Part shown: positions 44,367 through 53,528 of the stretch, in pieces
Layout: each line of letters starts with the position of its first letter
Position numbering within the stretch: position 1 is the first letter of the stretch
Origin: Streptomyces sp. Ncost-T10-10d
GTDB lineage: Bacteria; Actinomycetota; Actinomycetes; Streptomycetales; Streptomycetaceae
Assembly (NCBI RefSeq): GCF_900091955.1
Contig: NZ_FMDF01000107.1
Coordinates: forward strand, 1 to 64,000
DNA: 64,000 nucleotides
Direction: 5' to 3'
Program-made: the position numbers and the translations under genes
Notes under the pieces: model-generated
Database searches by the model: none
What the model was told of the DNA's origin: nothing
Seen by the model: the letters and a program-made list of their open reading frames with translations, nothing else

Positions 44367-45734
44367 CTACCGCGCTCGGACCGTCGCCATCACTTCGCGG
44401 TCCGGCTGCAGCGTCAGCGTCGGTACGGGGTTGACGGTGCCCGGGTCCACCTCCAGTTCGAAACGGCGTGCCAGCACGGCAAGGATCAGCACCGCCTCGA
44501 CCATCGCGAACCGTGTGCCCAGGCAGACCCGGGGGCCGCCGCCGAACGGGAACCAGGCGTACTCCGCGATGTCGTCGCCCTCCTGTGGATCCCAGCGCTC
44601 GGGACGGAATTCCTCCGGCTCGGGATACCACCGCTCGTCGCGGTGCGTCGCCCACTGGCTGGTCCACACCCTGGTGCCCTCCGGCATCGGCACACCGCCG
44701 ATCCGCGCACCCTCCTTGGCGACGCCGGTGACGAGCCAGATCGTCGGGTAGAGGCGAAGGGTCTCCTTGACCACCGACTGGGCGTACGTCAGCCGGGCAT
44801 AGTCGTCGAACTCCGGCTCACGGTCGCCGAGTACCCGGTCCAGTTCCTCGGTGAGCGCGGCGCGCGTCCGCGGATTGCGGGACAGCAGATACCAGGCCCA
44901 CACCAGAGTGGAGCTGGTCGTTTCGTGCCCACCGATGTACAGGGTGACCGTCTCGTCGCGTATCTCCTGGTCCGTGAGGTGCGTACCCGTCTCGTCGACC
45001 GCGGTCAGCAGCCGGCTCAGCAGATCGGGGCGATCGTCCCCTCCGTCGCGGTGACGGGCGACGACCCGACCCACCTCGGCGTCGATGACCGCGGCTGCCT
45101 TCCTGATCCTGGCCCGGCCCGGTGTCGGCACCCAGTCCGGCAACAGCGCGCCGATACCGGCGAACTCCTTGCCGATCTCCTGCTGCGCCACATCCATCGC
45201 CCGGCCCATCGCATCGGCGTCGGCCGGGGTGTCGACGCCGAAGATGGTACGGACCGCGATCTTCTGCGTCAGTGCCGCCATCTCGCGCTTGATGTCGATG
45301 CGCTCACCGCCGGACCAGGTGTCCGCCAGCTCCACCGTGCTGCTCGCCATCGTCGCCGCGTACGACCGCACCTGCTTGGGGCGTACGGAAGGCTGCACCA
45401 GTGACCGCTTCCGCCGCCAGTCCGTACCCCGGGCGACCACGACGCCGTTTCCCATCACGGTCCGGAACGCGATACCGAGTGCGGGCTGGTCGAAGGTGCG
45501 TTCCGTCTCGGTGAGCAGCTCGCCTATGCATTCCGGATCGGCTATGTACACACACGGGTTGGGGCCGAATCGCCAGCCGACCATGTCGCCGTGACCGCGC
45601 AGTCGCTCGAAGAAGGCGAGGGGATTCTTTCCGAACTGGGGCAGGTTCCCGAGAAACGGCAGCCCCTTCGGGCCCGGCACGATCGTGTGGCCTCGCGGCT
45701 CGGCATCGACGGCTGGGCCGGTCTCCGTGGACAT
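44367..45734 (-). CDS. cytochrome P450
   Basis: A 455-residue P450. ATG at 45734 is chosen (GGAG six bases upstream). Markers: I-helix oxygen-binding GGHETTSS, K-helix ExxR in KETLRLYPT, PERF-like region FRPERWDP, and heme-binding loop FPFGGGPRVCLGTRFA with the cysteine ligand. The sequence style (IVPGPKGLPFLGNLPQFGKN; CYP4/CYP102-like pattern) suggests a fatty acid or terpene type of substrate. No ferredoxin or ferredoxin reductase gene adjoins it, so electrons must come from elsewhere. Appears monocistronic. Confidence 0.93.
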   Translation of the reverse strand: MSTETGPAVDAEPRGHTIVPGPKGLPFLGNLPQFGKNPLAFFERLRGHGDMVGWRFGPNPCVYIADPECIGELLTETERTFDQPALGIAFRTVMGNGVVVARGTDWRRKRSLVQPSVRPKQVRSYAATMASSTVELADTWSGGERIDIKREMAALTQKIAVRTIFGVDTPADADAMGRAMDVAQQEIGKEFAGIGALLPDWVPTPGRARIRKAAAVIDAEVGRVVARHRDGGDDRPDLLSRLLTAVDETGTHLTDQEIRDETVTLYIGGHETTSSTLVWAWYLLSRNPRTRAALTEELDRVLGDREPEFDDYARLTYAQSVVKETLRLYPTIWLVTGVAKEGARIGGVPMPEGTRVWTSQWATHRDERWYPEPEEFRPERWDPQEGDDIAEYAWFPFGGGPRVCLGTRFAMVEAVLILAVLARRFELEVDPGTVNPVPTLTLQPDREVMATVRAR

Positions 45735-45995
45735 GAAAGTCTCCGCTCCCTTGTGGCGCATCCGACTGGATGCGCAGCGACCTGACTTCAGCAGTACCGC
45801 ACGGCGTGGAGGGTGTCATCGGCCTTGTGCGGTACGCGAGTTGTCGAGGGTAGCGGCCGCCGTGCCGAGAACGTACGGGCGGCTGGGCGGTCGGCGGGAT
45901 GTGTCCGCGGTCGCCGGACGGGCCCGGGGCCCGAGTCCGTCCGGCGGTGCGGTCCGGTGGGCTCGTGGTCCGGAGCCCGTTGCGCGATGTGCGGG

Positions 45996-46841
45996 TCAGA
46001 CGCCCGGCGGGACCCGGGACGGGCGGCCGTTGCCGCGGGTGAGGGAATAGCCGAAGACGGCCGCGAGCGCCCCCAGTACTCCGCCGCCGACCGTCCACAG
46101 CCAGCGGTCGGTCCACCAGCCGGAGGCCCAGCCGTCCTCGGGCTCACTGCCGCGCGACACTGTGGTCGGCGAGCCGTCGCCACTGGCGGCCGAGTCGTTC
46201 GAGGTCTGCTCGACGAAGGACACACCGGGGACCAGTGGCTCGGCGAGCGTGCCGTCCACATCCCCGGCGCCGCCCTTGTCCACCGCCGTGACCTCGACCT
46301 CGGTCTGCACCGGAAGACCGAGGTCCGCCGAGGGCAGGTCGACGACCGTGAGACGTACGTAGTAGTTGCCCGGCAGGGGGTCGTTGGCCCACGGCTCGGA
46401 CCAGGCGCGGACGGCCCGCAGCACGCAGGTCAGCTCGACGGTCGACGCGTCGGCCGCCGCTTTCCCGGTCTGGCGGCCGTACATGCAGGCCTGGCGGCGC
46501 CGCAGTCCGTCGTACACATCGACCTGCCAGGTCGACGCGCCGTGCCGGGTGGCGCTCTCCGGCAGGGTGATCTTCGCCTTGACGGTGGCCCGCTGGCCCG
46601 CGTCGGCGGGGAACATCCAGTACAGGTAGTCACCCGTGGACGCCCCGGCGGTGGCGCGCTGGTTCTGCTGGACCGCAGTGGCCGTACGGAAGGTGGTGCC
46701 GGCCTCGGTGGGGCCGGACCCGCCGTCCGAGGCGCTCGGGCTCGGGCTCGCCGACGGGTCGTCGGCCGCGGCGGCGCCCGCCGAGGTCAGCAGGGCGAGG
46801 CCGGTCAGCAGCGCACCCGCGAGTACACGTGTCGTACGCAT
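45996..46841 (-). CDS. exported membrane-anchored protein coupled to VWA protein
   Basis: A 281-residue type I membrane protein: signal peptide (RTTRVLAGALLTGLALLTSA ... AAAADDP), a Ser/Pro linker, an extracytoplasmic beta-rich domain (about 50-215; two Cys in RRQACMYGR and VELTCVLRA), and a C-terminal membrane helix (LWTVGGGVLGALAAVFGYSL) with basic tail. Its ATG shares a base with the stop of the VWA gene (TGATG), so the two are translationally coupled and probably form one envelope complex. No family name recognised with confidence. Confidence 0.8.
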   Translation of the reverse strand: MRTTRVLAGALLTGLALLTSAGAAAADDPSASPSPSASDGGSGPTEAGTTFRTATAVQQNQRATAGASTGDYLYWMFPADAGQRATVKAKITLPESATRHGASTWQVDVYDGLRRRQACMYGRQTGKAAADASTVELTCVLRAVRAWSEPWANDPLPGNYYVRLTVVDLPSADLGLPVQTEVEVTAVDKGGAGDVDGTLAEPLVPGVSFVEQTSNDSAASGDGSPTTVSRGSEPEDGWASGWWTDRWLWTVGGGVLGALAAVFGYSLTRGNGRPSRVPPGV

Positions 46842-48118
46842 CAGTTGGTCCTCCAGACGGCGATGCGCCAGCGCGAGATCCAGCCGGTCAGCAGACCCGC
46901 GACCAGTCCGGTGAGAACCAGTACGCCCAGCAGCCACCAGCCGCGGCCGAGACCGAACGCGGCGACATCGGCCGCGTCGTCCGGGGCGTCCACCAGGTCC
47001 ACGGTCAGTTCGAGGGGCATGCCCGGCGCGGTCTTCACCGAGGCGGGGGCCGAGTAGGAGTTGCTGACCTGGAGGCACACGGTCTCGGCGGCGGGCTTGT
47101 CGCCGCTGTCCGTGTCGTCCTGCTCGGGCTTCGGGTAGCGCAGGCCGGAGGAGATCGCATCGGTGCGGCCGGTGCCCGACTCCGAACCCCGGACGATTTC
47201 CCGGCCGTGCACGGTCACCGCGCGCAGCAGCACCCCGTAGTCATTGTTCACGGCACGGTCCGCGAAGACGCTCACCGAGGCGCGCAGCTCCTGACCGGGC
47301 AGTACATCCACCCGGTACCAGCGGTGCTCACCGAACTTCTCCCGGTCGGTGTACAGACCCGCCTTGAGCTCCGGTGCCGTGGAGCAGCGGTCCGCGCCCT
47401 TCGTCGCCACCGGTGTGACGACCGGCTCGGCGGCCCGGTCGACCAACTGCTTGACACGGCCGGAGAGTTCATCGGCGTGCTGGACGGCGGTGTAGGTGCC
47501 TCCGGTGGCCTCGGCGATACAGGTCAGCTGCTCGCGGATCTTCGCGTTCGGCACCAGGCCCAGTGTGTCGATGACGAGGTGGATGCCACGGGCTGCAATG
47601 TCACGGGCCACCTCGCACGGGTCGAGCGGGCCACAGGTGTCCTCGCCGTCGCTGATCAGCACGATCCGGCGGGTGGAGTCGCCGCCTTCGAGGTCGTCGG
47701 CGGCGCCCAGCAGGGCCGGGCCGATCGGGGTCCAGCCGGTGGGGGCCAGGGTCGCGACGGCGGTCTTCGCCTCGGTGCGGTCCAGTGGGCCGACCGGGTA
47801 GAGCTGCTTGGTGTCCTTGCAGCCGACCTTCCGGTCATTGCCCGGGTAGTCGGCGCCGAGCGTCCGGATGCCGAGCTCCACCTGCTCGGGCACCGCGTCC
47901 AGGACCTCGTTGAACGCCTGCTTCGCCGCGGCCATCCGGGACTGGCCGTCGATGTCACGGGTCCGCATGGAGCCACTGACGTCGAGCACCAGCTCGACCT
48001 TGGGGGAGGCTTTGGTGGGGGTTTCATCAGCTGCGGCGGGGAGCGCCGAACCGAGCCCGGCGGTCAGGGTGGCGAGCAGGATGCCCACCCCGACCGTCAG
48101 CCTTTTTCTTATGATCAT
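46841..48118 (-). CDS. exported von Willebrand factor A domain protein
   Basis: A 425-residue membrane-anchored protein. Signal peptide (IIRKRLTVGVGILLATLTAG), VWA domain about 38-230 with intact MIDAS motif DVSGSM, the Thr in GWTPIGPAL and Asp in LISDGEDTC, a second beta domain, and a C-terminal helix WWLLGVLVLTGLVAGLLTGW with short basic tail. VWA domains bind metal and a protein ligand. No ribosome binding site stands out before ATG 48118, so the message may be leaderless or initiate otherwise. First gene of a two-gene unit. Confidence 0.87.
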   Translation of the reverse strand: MIIRKRLTVGVGILLATLTAGLGSALPAAADETPTKASPKVELVLDVSGSMRTRDIDGQSRMAAAKQAFNEVLDAVPEQVELGIRTLGADYPGNDRKVGCKDTKQLYPVGPLDRTEAKTAVATLAPTGWTPIGPALLGAADDLEGGDSTRRIVLISDGEDTCGPLDPCEVARDIAARGIHLVIDTLGLVPNAKIREQLTCIAEATGGTYTAVQHADELSGRVKQLVDRAAEPVVTPVATKGADRCSTAPELKAGLYTDREKFGEHRWYRVDVLPGQELRASVSVFADRAVNNDYGVLLRAVTVHGREIVRGSESGTGRTDAISSGLRYPKPEQDDTDSGDKPAAETVCLQVSNSYSAPASVKTAPGMPLELTVDLVDAPDDAADVAAFGLGRGWWLLGVLVLTGLVAGLLTGWISRWRIAVWRTN

Positions 48119-48295
48119 CGCCGGATACTAGTGAAGATCGCTTCGCTTCCCCAAACCGGTCCGGAGACGGCCGGGGGCCGTCGCCCGGACCGGTCGAAGG
48201 GAAGTGACAGCCAGTCAGTGCCCCTTGCGGGATGTGTGGGGCCGGTCCGGCATGCCGGGCTGTGCAGCGGCGGGGGTGTGTGGGGTGTACGGGGG

Positions 48296-49777
48296 TCAGG
48301 CCCTGCCCAACAGGGGGCCCGCGGCCCGCTCCAGCGCCGAGCCGACCCGCTCCCAGGTTGCCGAGTCCCTCTGTACGGCGGGCAGTTGGGTGTCCTCACC
48401 GATGTGCCAACCGGCGGCGATCGCGACCGGGTCCTCGCCGGTTGCAGCGGCGGCGGCCAGCGCGGCCGCACCCAGAGCCACCAGTTCGCCGCTCCCGGGC
48501 ACGATCACCGGCCGGCCGGAGAGCCGCCGTACCGTCTCCACCCAGGTGTGCCCCTGGGCGCCGCCGCCGATCAGGCGCAGCGGTCGGGCGGCCACCTCGG
48601 GGTCGGCCGGGTCGAGGCCGCAGGCCCGCAGGAGTTCGTCGAGAGCACGCAGCACGGTGAAGACGGCGCCCTCGTAGGCGGCGCCCAGGAGTTGCTGCGG
48701 AGTGGTGTCGTGCCGCAGCCCGGTGAGCAGGCCGGAGGCGGTGGGCAGATCGGGGGTGCGTTCGCCGTCGAGGTAGGGGAGGAGCACCGCCTCGCCGCCG
48801 GGGGCCGCGTCGTCGCGCTCCAGGCCGAGCAGCGCGGCGACCTTGTCCACGGCGAGCGTGCAGTTGAGGGTGCAGGCCAGCGGGAGGTAAGTGCCGTCCG
48901 CCGCGGCGAAGCCGGAGAGTGCCGTCGAGGCGGGCCGTGTCCGGGAGGCGGCGAAGACCGTTCCCGAGGTGCCGAGGCTGAGGACGGGGTGGTCCAGCAG
49001 TCCGGCGCCGCCCAGTCCGAGGCCGACGGCGGCGCTCATGTTGTCCCCGGTGCCCGCGGCCACGGCGATTCCCGCCGGCAGGCCGAGCGCGTCGGCTGCT
49101 TCGGCGGTCAGCGAACCGATGCGGGTCGCACCGGTCTCGGCCACCTCGGGCAGCAACGTGACGTCCAGGCCGAGGAGTTCGAGTAGTTCGGGGTCGTAGG
49201 CGCCGGTCGCGGTGGAGTACCAGCCGGTGCCCGAGGCGTCGCCGGGGTCGGTGACAGCGGTGCCTGCGAGGTGTTCGGTCAGGAAGTCGTGGGGGAGGCG
49301 TACGGCCGCGGCCGCGGCGGCGTTCTCCGGCTCGTTCTCCCGCAGCCACTGCCACTTCGTCGCGGTGAGGGAGGCCACCGGCACGGATCCGGTCCGTGCG
49401 GTCCAGGTCTCGGCCCCGCCCAGTGCCGCGGTGAGGGCGGCGGCCTGCGGGGCGGAGCGGGTGTCGTTCCACAGCATCGCAGGGCGCAGTGGACGCCCCG
49501 CCCGGTCGAGGACGACCAGCCCGTGCTGCTGACCGGCGACCGCGATACCGGTCACGGCGGAGGCGGCGACGCCGGATTCCTTCAGTCCGGTGGTGACGGC
49601 GTCGCACAGCGCCTGCCACCACGCCTCCGGGTCGCTCTCGCGGGCACCCGCCTCGCCGGTGACGACATGCGGCGCCCGGCCGACGGCGAGCAGTCGGCCG
49701 GTTCCGGCGTCGACGAGGGCGGCTTTGGTGGATTGGGTGGAGCTGTCCACACCGATGACGACGGTACGCGGCGGCAT
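48296..49777 (-). CDS. xylB: xylulokinase
   Basis: A 493-residue FGGY-family kinase converting xylulose to xylulose 5-phosphate. ATG at 49777 is favoured by GAGG six bases upstream. N-terminal phosphate loop VIGVDSSTQSTKAALVD, substrate-binding VAGQQHGLVVLD and MLWNDTRS, catalytic Asp in AAGTGDNMSAAVG, and C-terminal GGGAQGHTWVE. Normal length. Divergent from xylA, with repeated operator-like sequences in the shared 299-base region. Confidence 0.93.
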   Translation of the reverse strand: MPPRTVVIGVDSSTQSTKAALVDAGTGRLLAVGRAPHVVTGEAGARESDPEAWWQALCDAVTTGLKESGVAASAVTGIAVAGQQHGLVVLDRAGRPLRPAMLWNDTRSAPQAAALTAALGGAETWTARTGSVPVASLTATKWQWLRENEPENAAAAAAVRLPHDFLTEHLAGTAVTDPGDASGTGWYSTATGAYDPELLELLGLDVTLLPEVAETGATRIGSLTAEAADALGLPAGIAVAAGTGDNMSAAVGLGLGGAGLLDHPVLSLGTSGTVFAASRTRPASTALSGFAAADGTYLPLACTLNCTLAVDKVAALLGLERDDAAPGGEAVLLPYLDGERTPDLPTASGLLTGLRHDTTPQQLLGAAYEGAVFTVLRALDELLRACGLDPADPEVAARPLRLIGGGAQGHTWVETVRRLSGRPVIVPGSGELVALGAAALAAAAATGEDPVAIAAGWHIGEDTQLPAVQRDSATWERVGSALERAAGPLLGRA

Positions 49778-49889
49778 GGGTGACCTCATTCCTGTGCTGT
49801 GGGGAGATGACCGCGGGGAGACGGACGCAGTGAGATGGCTGCGGGGCGTGCATCACCTCGGGGTGTGGTAGCCGGGATGCCGCCACTGA

Positions 49890-49914
49890 AATTTGATCGT
49901 ACGGAAAACAAATT
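49890..49914. promoter_or_regulatory. candidate xylose (ROK repressor) operator
   Basis: Inverted repeat AATTTG-N13-CAAATT in the xylB-xylA intergenic region. The word AAACAAAT within it (49906-49913) recurs at 50012-50019 nearer xylA. Both lie in conspicuously AT-rich patches in a 70 percent GC background, as expected for ROK-family XylR sites controlling the two divergent genes. Confidence 0.6.
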
Positions 49915-50076
49915 ACGCGATCGAGTGCGCCGGGAACAGTGATCTCTCCGGAATTCCGACTGCGAGGGGTTACGTGCCGGACGTGCCCGGTGCATGATTA
50001 GTCATGACAGTAAACAAATAGGGTTCGGCCACCTCGGCCGGTCATGGAACCCGACAGCACTGAAGGCGGCCAGACG

Positions 50077-51246
50077 ATGACGGAACGCTTCACGCCCACC
50101 CCCGACGACAGGTTCACCTTCGGACTGTGGACGGTGGGCTGGCAGGGGCGCGACCCCTTCGGCGATGCGACCCGCACGGCGATCGACCCGGTCGACTCCG
50201 TGCAGCGGCTCGCGGAGCTCGGTGCATACGGTGTGACATTCCACGACGACGACCTGATCCCGTTCGGCTCGACGGACACCGAGCGCGAAGGGATCGTCAA
50301 GCGGTTCCGGCAGGCGCTGGACGCGGCCGGACTCGTCGTCCCCATGGCGACGACGAACCTCTTCACCCATCCGGTGTTCAAGGACGGCGCGTTCACCGCC
50401 AACGACCGGGACGTACGCCGCTACGCCCTGCGCAAGACGCTGCGCAACATCGACCTCGCCGTCGAGCTCGGTGCCACCACCTATGTGGCCTGGGGTGGCC
50501 GCGAGGGCTCCGAGTCCGGTGCCGCCAAGGACATCCGGGTCGCCCTCGACCGTATGAAGGAAGCCTTCGACCTGCTCGGCGACTACGTCACCGAGCAGGG
50601 GTACGACCTGAAGTTCGCCATCGAGCCCAAGCCGAACGAGCCGCGCGGCGACATCCTGCTGCCGACCATCGGTCACGCCCTCGCCTTCATCGAGCGTCTG
50701 GAGCGCCCGGAGCTGGTCGGCGTCAACCCGGAGACCGGGCACGAGCAGATGGCCGGGCTGAACTTCCCCCACGGCATCGCGCAGGCACTCTGGGCGGGCA
50801 AGCTCTTCCACATCGACCTGAACGGTCAGTCCGGCATCAAGTACGACCAGGACCTGCGCTTCGGCGCGGGTGACCTGCGCCAGGCGTTCTGGCTCGTCGA
50901 CCTGCTGGAGACGGCCGGCTACCAGGGCCCGCGGCACTTCGACTTCAAGCCCCCGCGGACCGAGGACTACGACGGTGTCTGGGCCTCGGCCGCGGGCTGC
51001 ATGCGCAACTACCTGATCCTCAAGGAGCGCGCCGCCGCCTTCCGCTCCGACCCCGCCGTGCAGGAGGCGCTGCGCGCGTCCCGGCTCGACGAGCTGGCCC
51101 GCCCCACCGCCGAGGACGGCGTGGCCGGGCTGCTGGCCGACCGGTCGGCGTTCGAGGAGTTCGACGTGGACGCGGCGGCGGAACGAGGCATGGCGTTCGA
51201 GGCCCTGGACCAGCTCGCGATGGACCACCTGCTCGGGGTCCGCTGA
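50077..51246 (+). CDS. xylA: xylose isomerase
   Basis: A 389-residue enzyme converting D-xylose to D-xylulose, practically identical in layout to the well-studied streptomycete enzymes (PTPDDRFTFGLWTVGWQGRD). Catalytic His in GVTFHDDDLIPF; metal-site residues in AIEPKPNEPRGD, NPETGHEQMAGLNF, KLFHIDLNGQ and HFDFKPPRTED. ATG at 50077 matches the known N-terminus; GAAGG is eleven bases upstream. With xylB and the ROK repressor it completes the intracellular xylose route; no xylose transporter is in the window. Confidence 0.97.
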   Translation: MTERFTPTPDDRFTFGLWTVGWQGRDPFGDATRTAIDPVDSVQRLAELGAYGVTFHDDDLIPFGSTDTEREGIVKRFRQALDAAGLVVPMATTNLFTHPVFKDGAFTANDRDVRRYALRKTLRNIDLAVELGATTYVAWGGREGSESGAAKDIRVALDRMKEAFDLLGDYVTEQGYDLKFAIEPKPNEPRGDILLPTIGHALAFIERLERPELVGVNPETGHEQMAGLNFPHGIAQALWAGKLFHIDLNGQSGIKYDQDLRFGAGDLRQAFWLVDLLETAGYQGPRHFDFKPPRTEDYDGVWASAAGCMRNYLILKERAAAFRSDPAVQEALRASRLDELARPTAEDGVAGLLADRSAFEEFDVDAAAERGMAFEALDQLAMDHLLGVR

Positions 51247-51279
51247 TCCCGGCCCACACCCTTTCGCGTTCGTGTGGAG

Positions 51280-51435
51280 TCGGCCGGCTGTCCGGCCCTG
51301 TACCCGGTGCGGGCGGATCGGCCGGTTGTCCGGTCCGCGCCCGTGCGGGGCAGTAACCGCTTGTCCGGTCCGTGCCCGTGCGGGCGGACCAGCCGGTTAC
51401 CGGCCCGCTCCCGCACAGGGGCGGATCAGCCGGTT
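51280..51435. repeat. imperfect tandem repeat, period about 37 bases
   Basis: Four to five degenerate copies of a unit like CGGCCGGTTGTCCGGTCCG plus CGCCCGTGCGGGCGGA, starting near 51280, 51318, 51354, 51388 and 51425, between the convergent xylA and ROK genes. The last copy runs into the end of the ROK gene. Each unit can form GC hairpins, so it may double as a terminator. Confidence 0.7.
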
Positions 51436-52667
51436 TCCCGGCCGTCCGCGTACGCCACCGGGTCGGCCAGTACCCCCGTCATCACCAGCGCCGCAGCGCC
51501 CCGCGCCGCGTCACCCGCCACGGACGAGGCGCGCAGACGGCCGCTCCCGGGGGCCCAGAGCCCGGACACCACCCGGCCGGTCAGCTCCTCGTCCGCGGGC
51601 GGTGACAGCCACGGCATCAGGTTCCGGTATATCCCGCCGAGCACCACCGCGTCCGGGTCGAGCAGATTCACCGCCCCGGACAGCACCCGCCCCAGCATCC
51701 GGCCGGCCTCCGCGACAGCGGCCACCGCCCGCTCGTCCCCGGCCCGGGCGCGCCGTTCCAACTCGGCCACCCCGGAGCCGCTGCCGGACTCCTGGACCCC
51801 GGCGGCCCGCAACAGCGCCGCCTGTCCCGCGTACTGCTCCAGACAGCCGCGCGAGCCGCACCGGCACTGCGGTCCCTCCGCGTCCACCACCACATGCCCG
51901 ATCTCCCCCGCGAACCCGTGCGCCCCGCGCAGGAGTTCACCGTCGATGACCAGGGCACCGCCGACGCCGATCTCGCCCGTCAGATAGAGGAAACTGCGGA
52001 CCGTGTCGAGCCCGCCGAACCAGAGCTCGGCGAGCGCCGCCAGATTGGCCTCGTTCTCCGAACTCACCGGCAGTGCCCCGCGACCGGGTTGCCCGGCGGC
52101 GAGCGAAGCGGCGAAGAGTTCCTCGGCCGGGACCTGATTCCAGCCCAGGTTGGGCGCCTGGCGCACCGCACCGCCGGAGACCAGACCGGGCAGGGCGAGC
52201 GCCACCCCGACCGGGAACAGTTCCTGTTCGCGCGCCGACTCCAGGGTGCGCGCCGCGATCCCGGCCGCCCGCGCCAGCACCTCCGCGGGCGGTGCGCCGC
52301 GGTTGTCGAGGTGCTCGGTGAGCCGTACCCGGCCGGTGCCCGCCAGATCGACGACACATACCGACACATAGTCGATGTTGACCTCCACACCGAGCCCGGC
52401 AGGCCCCGTGCGCGCCACCTTGAGCGCGGTCCCGGGGCGACCCGCCTGCCCGCTGAAGGTCTTGCCGGACTCGGTGAGGAACCCGATGTCGATGAGTTGC
52501 TCGACGAGCGAGGACACCGCGGCCCGGGTCAGCCCCACCCGCGAGGCGACCCCGGCCCTGGTCGCCTCGCCCTCGTCGCGGACGGCCCGCAGCACCAGAC
52601 TGAGGTTGCTCCGGCGCACAGTGTCCTTGTCGGCCTTGGGCCCCAGCGGTGTGAGGTTGCTCTTCAT
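51426..52667 (-). CDS. xylR: ROK-family repressor of xylose genes (XylR type)
   Basis: A 413-residue ROK protein: N-terminal winged helix (about 20-75, TRAGVASRVGLTRAAVSSLV) then the ROK sugar-binding fold with SENEANLAALAELWFG, GGALVIDGELLRGAHGFAGE, the zinc motif CRCGSRGCLEQY and LDPDAVVLGG. ROK repressors release DNA on binding sugar; the adjoining xylA/xylB make xylose the natural inducer. Convergent with xylA across a tandem-repeat region. Confidence 0.92.
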   Translation of the reverse strand: MKSNLTPLGPKADKDTVRRSNLSLVLRAVRDEGEATRAGVASRVGLTRAAVSSLVEQLIDIGFLTESGKTFSGQAGRPGTALKVARTGPAGLGVEVNIDYVSVCVVDLAGTGRVRLTEHLDNRGAPPAEVLARAAGIAARTLESAREQELFPVGVALALPGLVSGGAVRQAPNLGWNQVPAEELFAASLAAGQPGRGALPVSSENEANLAALAELWFGGLDTVRSFLYLTGEIGVGGALVIDGELLRGAHGFAGEIGHVVVDAEGPQCRCGSRGCLEQYAGQAALLRAAGVQESGSGSGVAELERRARAGDERAVAAVAEAGRMLGRVLSGAVNLLDPDAVVLGGIYRNLMPWLSPPADEELTGRVVSGLWAPGSGRLRASSVAGDAARGAAALVMTGVLADPVAYADGRETG

Positions 52668-52883
52668 GGTGGATCCGAGCCTATGCGATCCCTTGTGCGA
52701 TCAGTCCGGCGAGCCTTTGCGGTCGGCACGTCCTGAGGCCGGTCGCCGTCCCGTCGCCGAGGGCGGCCCGTTCGCAGGAGAAGGAATGCGCCGCGAACGG
52801 GCCGCCGGTGTTCGCCGCGAACGGGCCGCGGGTGAAGGCGAACCCGTGCGTGCGACCGCACGGGCCGTCGGAACGTGCGGCGC

Positions 52884-53528
52884 TCAGGCCGTCGAACCGC
52901 GCTCCTTGAGCATGTCCGCCATGAGTGCGATCTCGGACTGCTGGCCCCGGACCATGCCCGCCGCCAGATTCCTGATCTCATCGGTTCCGGCCGCGGCGGC
53001 CGCCGCCTGTGCCATCTCGGCGCCGGCACGGTGGTGCGCGGTCATCAGCTTCAGGAACAGCACCTCGGCGTCCTTGCCCTTCGCCGCCCGCAGTGCGTCG
53101 AGTTCGGTGTCGGTCGCCATGCCCGGCATCAGCGAACCGTCGCCCCTGGGCGTGACGGTGTGCCCCATCCATTCCATGGGAGGTGCGCTCGACGACTTCG
53201 CCCGGCCCCACATCTCCAGCCAGCCGAGCATCATGCCGCGCTGATTGGCCTGGGTGTTGATGATGTCGTACGCGAGCCGGCGTACCGCCACGTCGGACGT
53301 ACGGTCCCGCACGATGAACGACATCTCGACCGCCTGCTGATGGTGGATCGACATGTCGCGCGCGAACCCGACATCGGCGGAGGTGTCCGAAGGTGCGGCC
53401 GCCGGCGCGGCGGAGCCCGCGGAGGACGACGGCCGTACGAGCATCAGCGCGACCAGGCCCAGGGCCAGCAGCAGCACCACACCGCCCGCCGTCATCATCG
53501 GGCGCGAGGAGCGGACCGCGGACGTCAC
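52884..53528 (-). CDS. DUF305 domain protein
   Basis: A 214-residue membrane-anchored protein: N-terminal helix GGVVLLLALGLVALMLVRP, then a His/Met-rich DUF305 domain made of two ferritin-like repeats (FARDMSIHHQQAVEMSFIV; LKLMTAHHRAGAEMAQAA). HHQQA and HHRAG with nearby Met are reminiscent of metal-binding; the family is often found near copper genes. GTG start overlaps the DUF3105 stop by four bases (GTGA), so both are coupled. Role unproven. Confidence 0.9.
   Translation of the reverse strand: MTSAVRSSRPMMTAGGVVLLLALGLVALMLVRPSSSAGSAAPAAAPSDTSADVGFARDMSIHHQQAVEMSFIVRDRTSDVAVRRLAYDIINTQANQRGMMLGWLEMWGRAKSSSAPPMEWMGHTVTPRGDGSLMPGMATDTELDALRAAKGKDAEVLFLKLMTAHHRAGAEMAQAAAAAAGTDEIRNLAAGMVRGQQSEIALMADMLKERGSTA

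Noticed and set aside
44367..45734. P450 as part of a secondary-metabolite cluster
   Set aside because: Neighbours are a phospholipase, an envelope VWA pair and other unrelated genes; no core biosynthetic enzyme, ferredoxin or transporter is adjacent.
46829..49186. Plus-strand frame of 785 codons across the VWA and xylulokinase genes
   Set aside because: Antisense shadow spanning two unrelated real genes and an intergenic gap.
51280..51435. CRISPR or attachment-site interpretation of the 37-bp repeats
   Set aside because: Copies are adjacent, degenerate and hairpin-rich, with no unique spacers and no cas or integrase gene.
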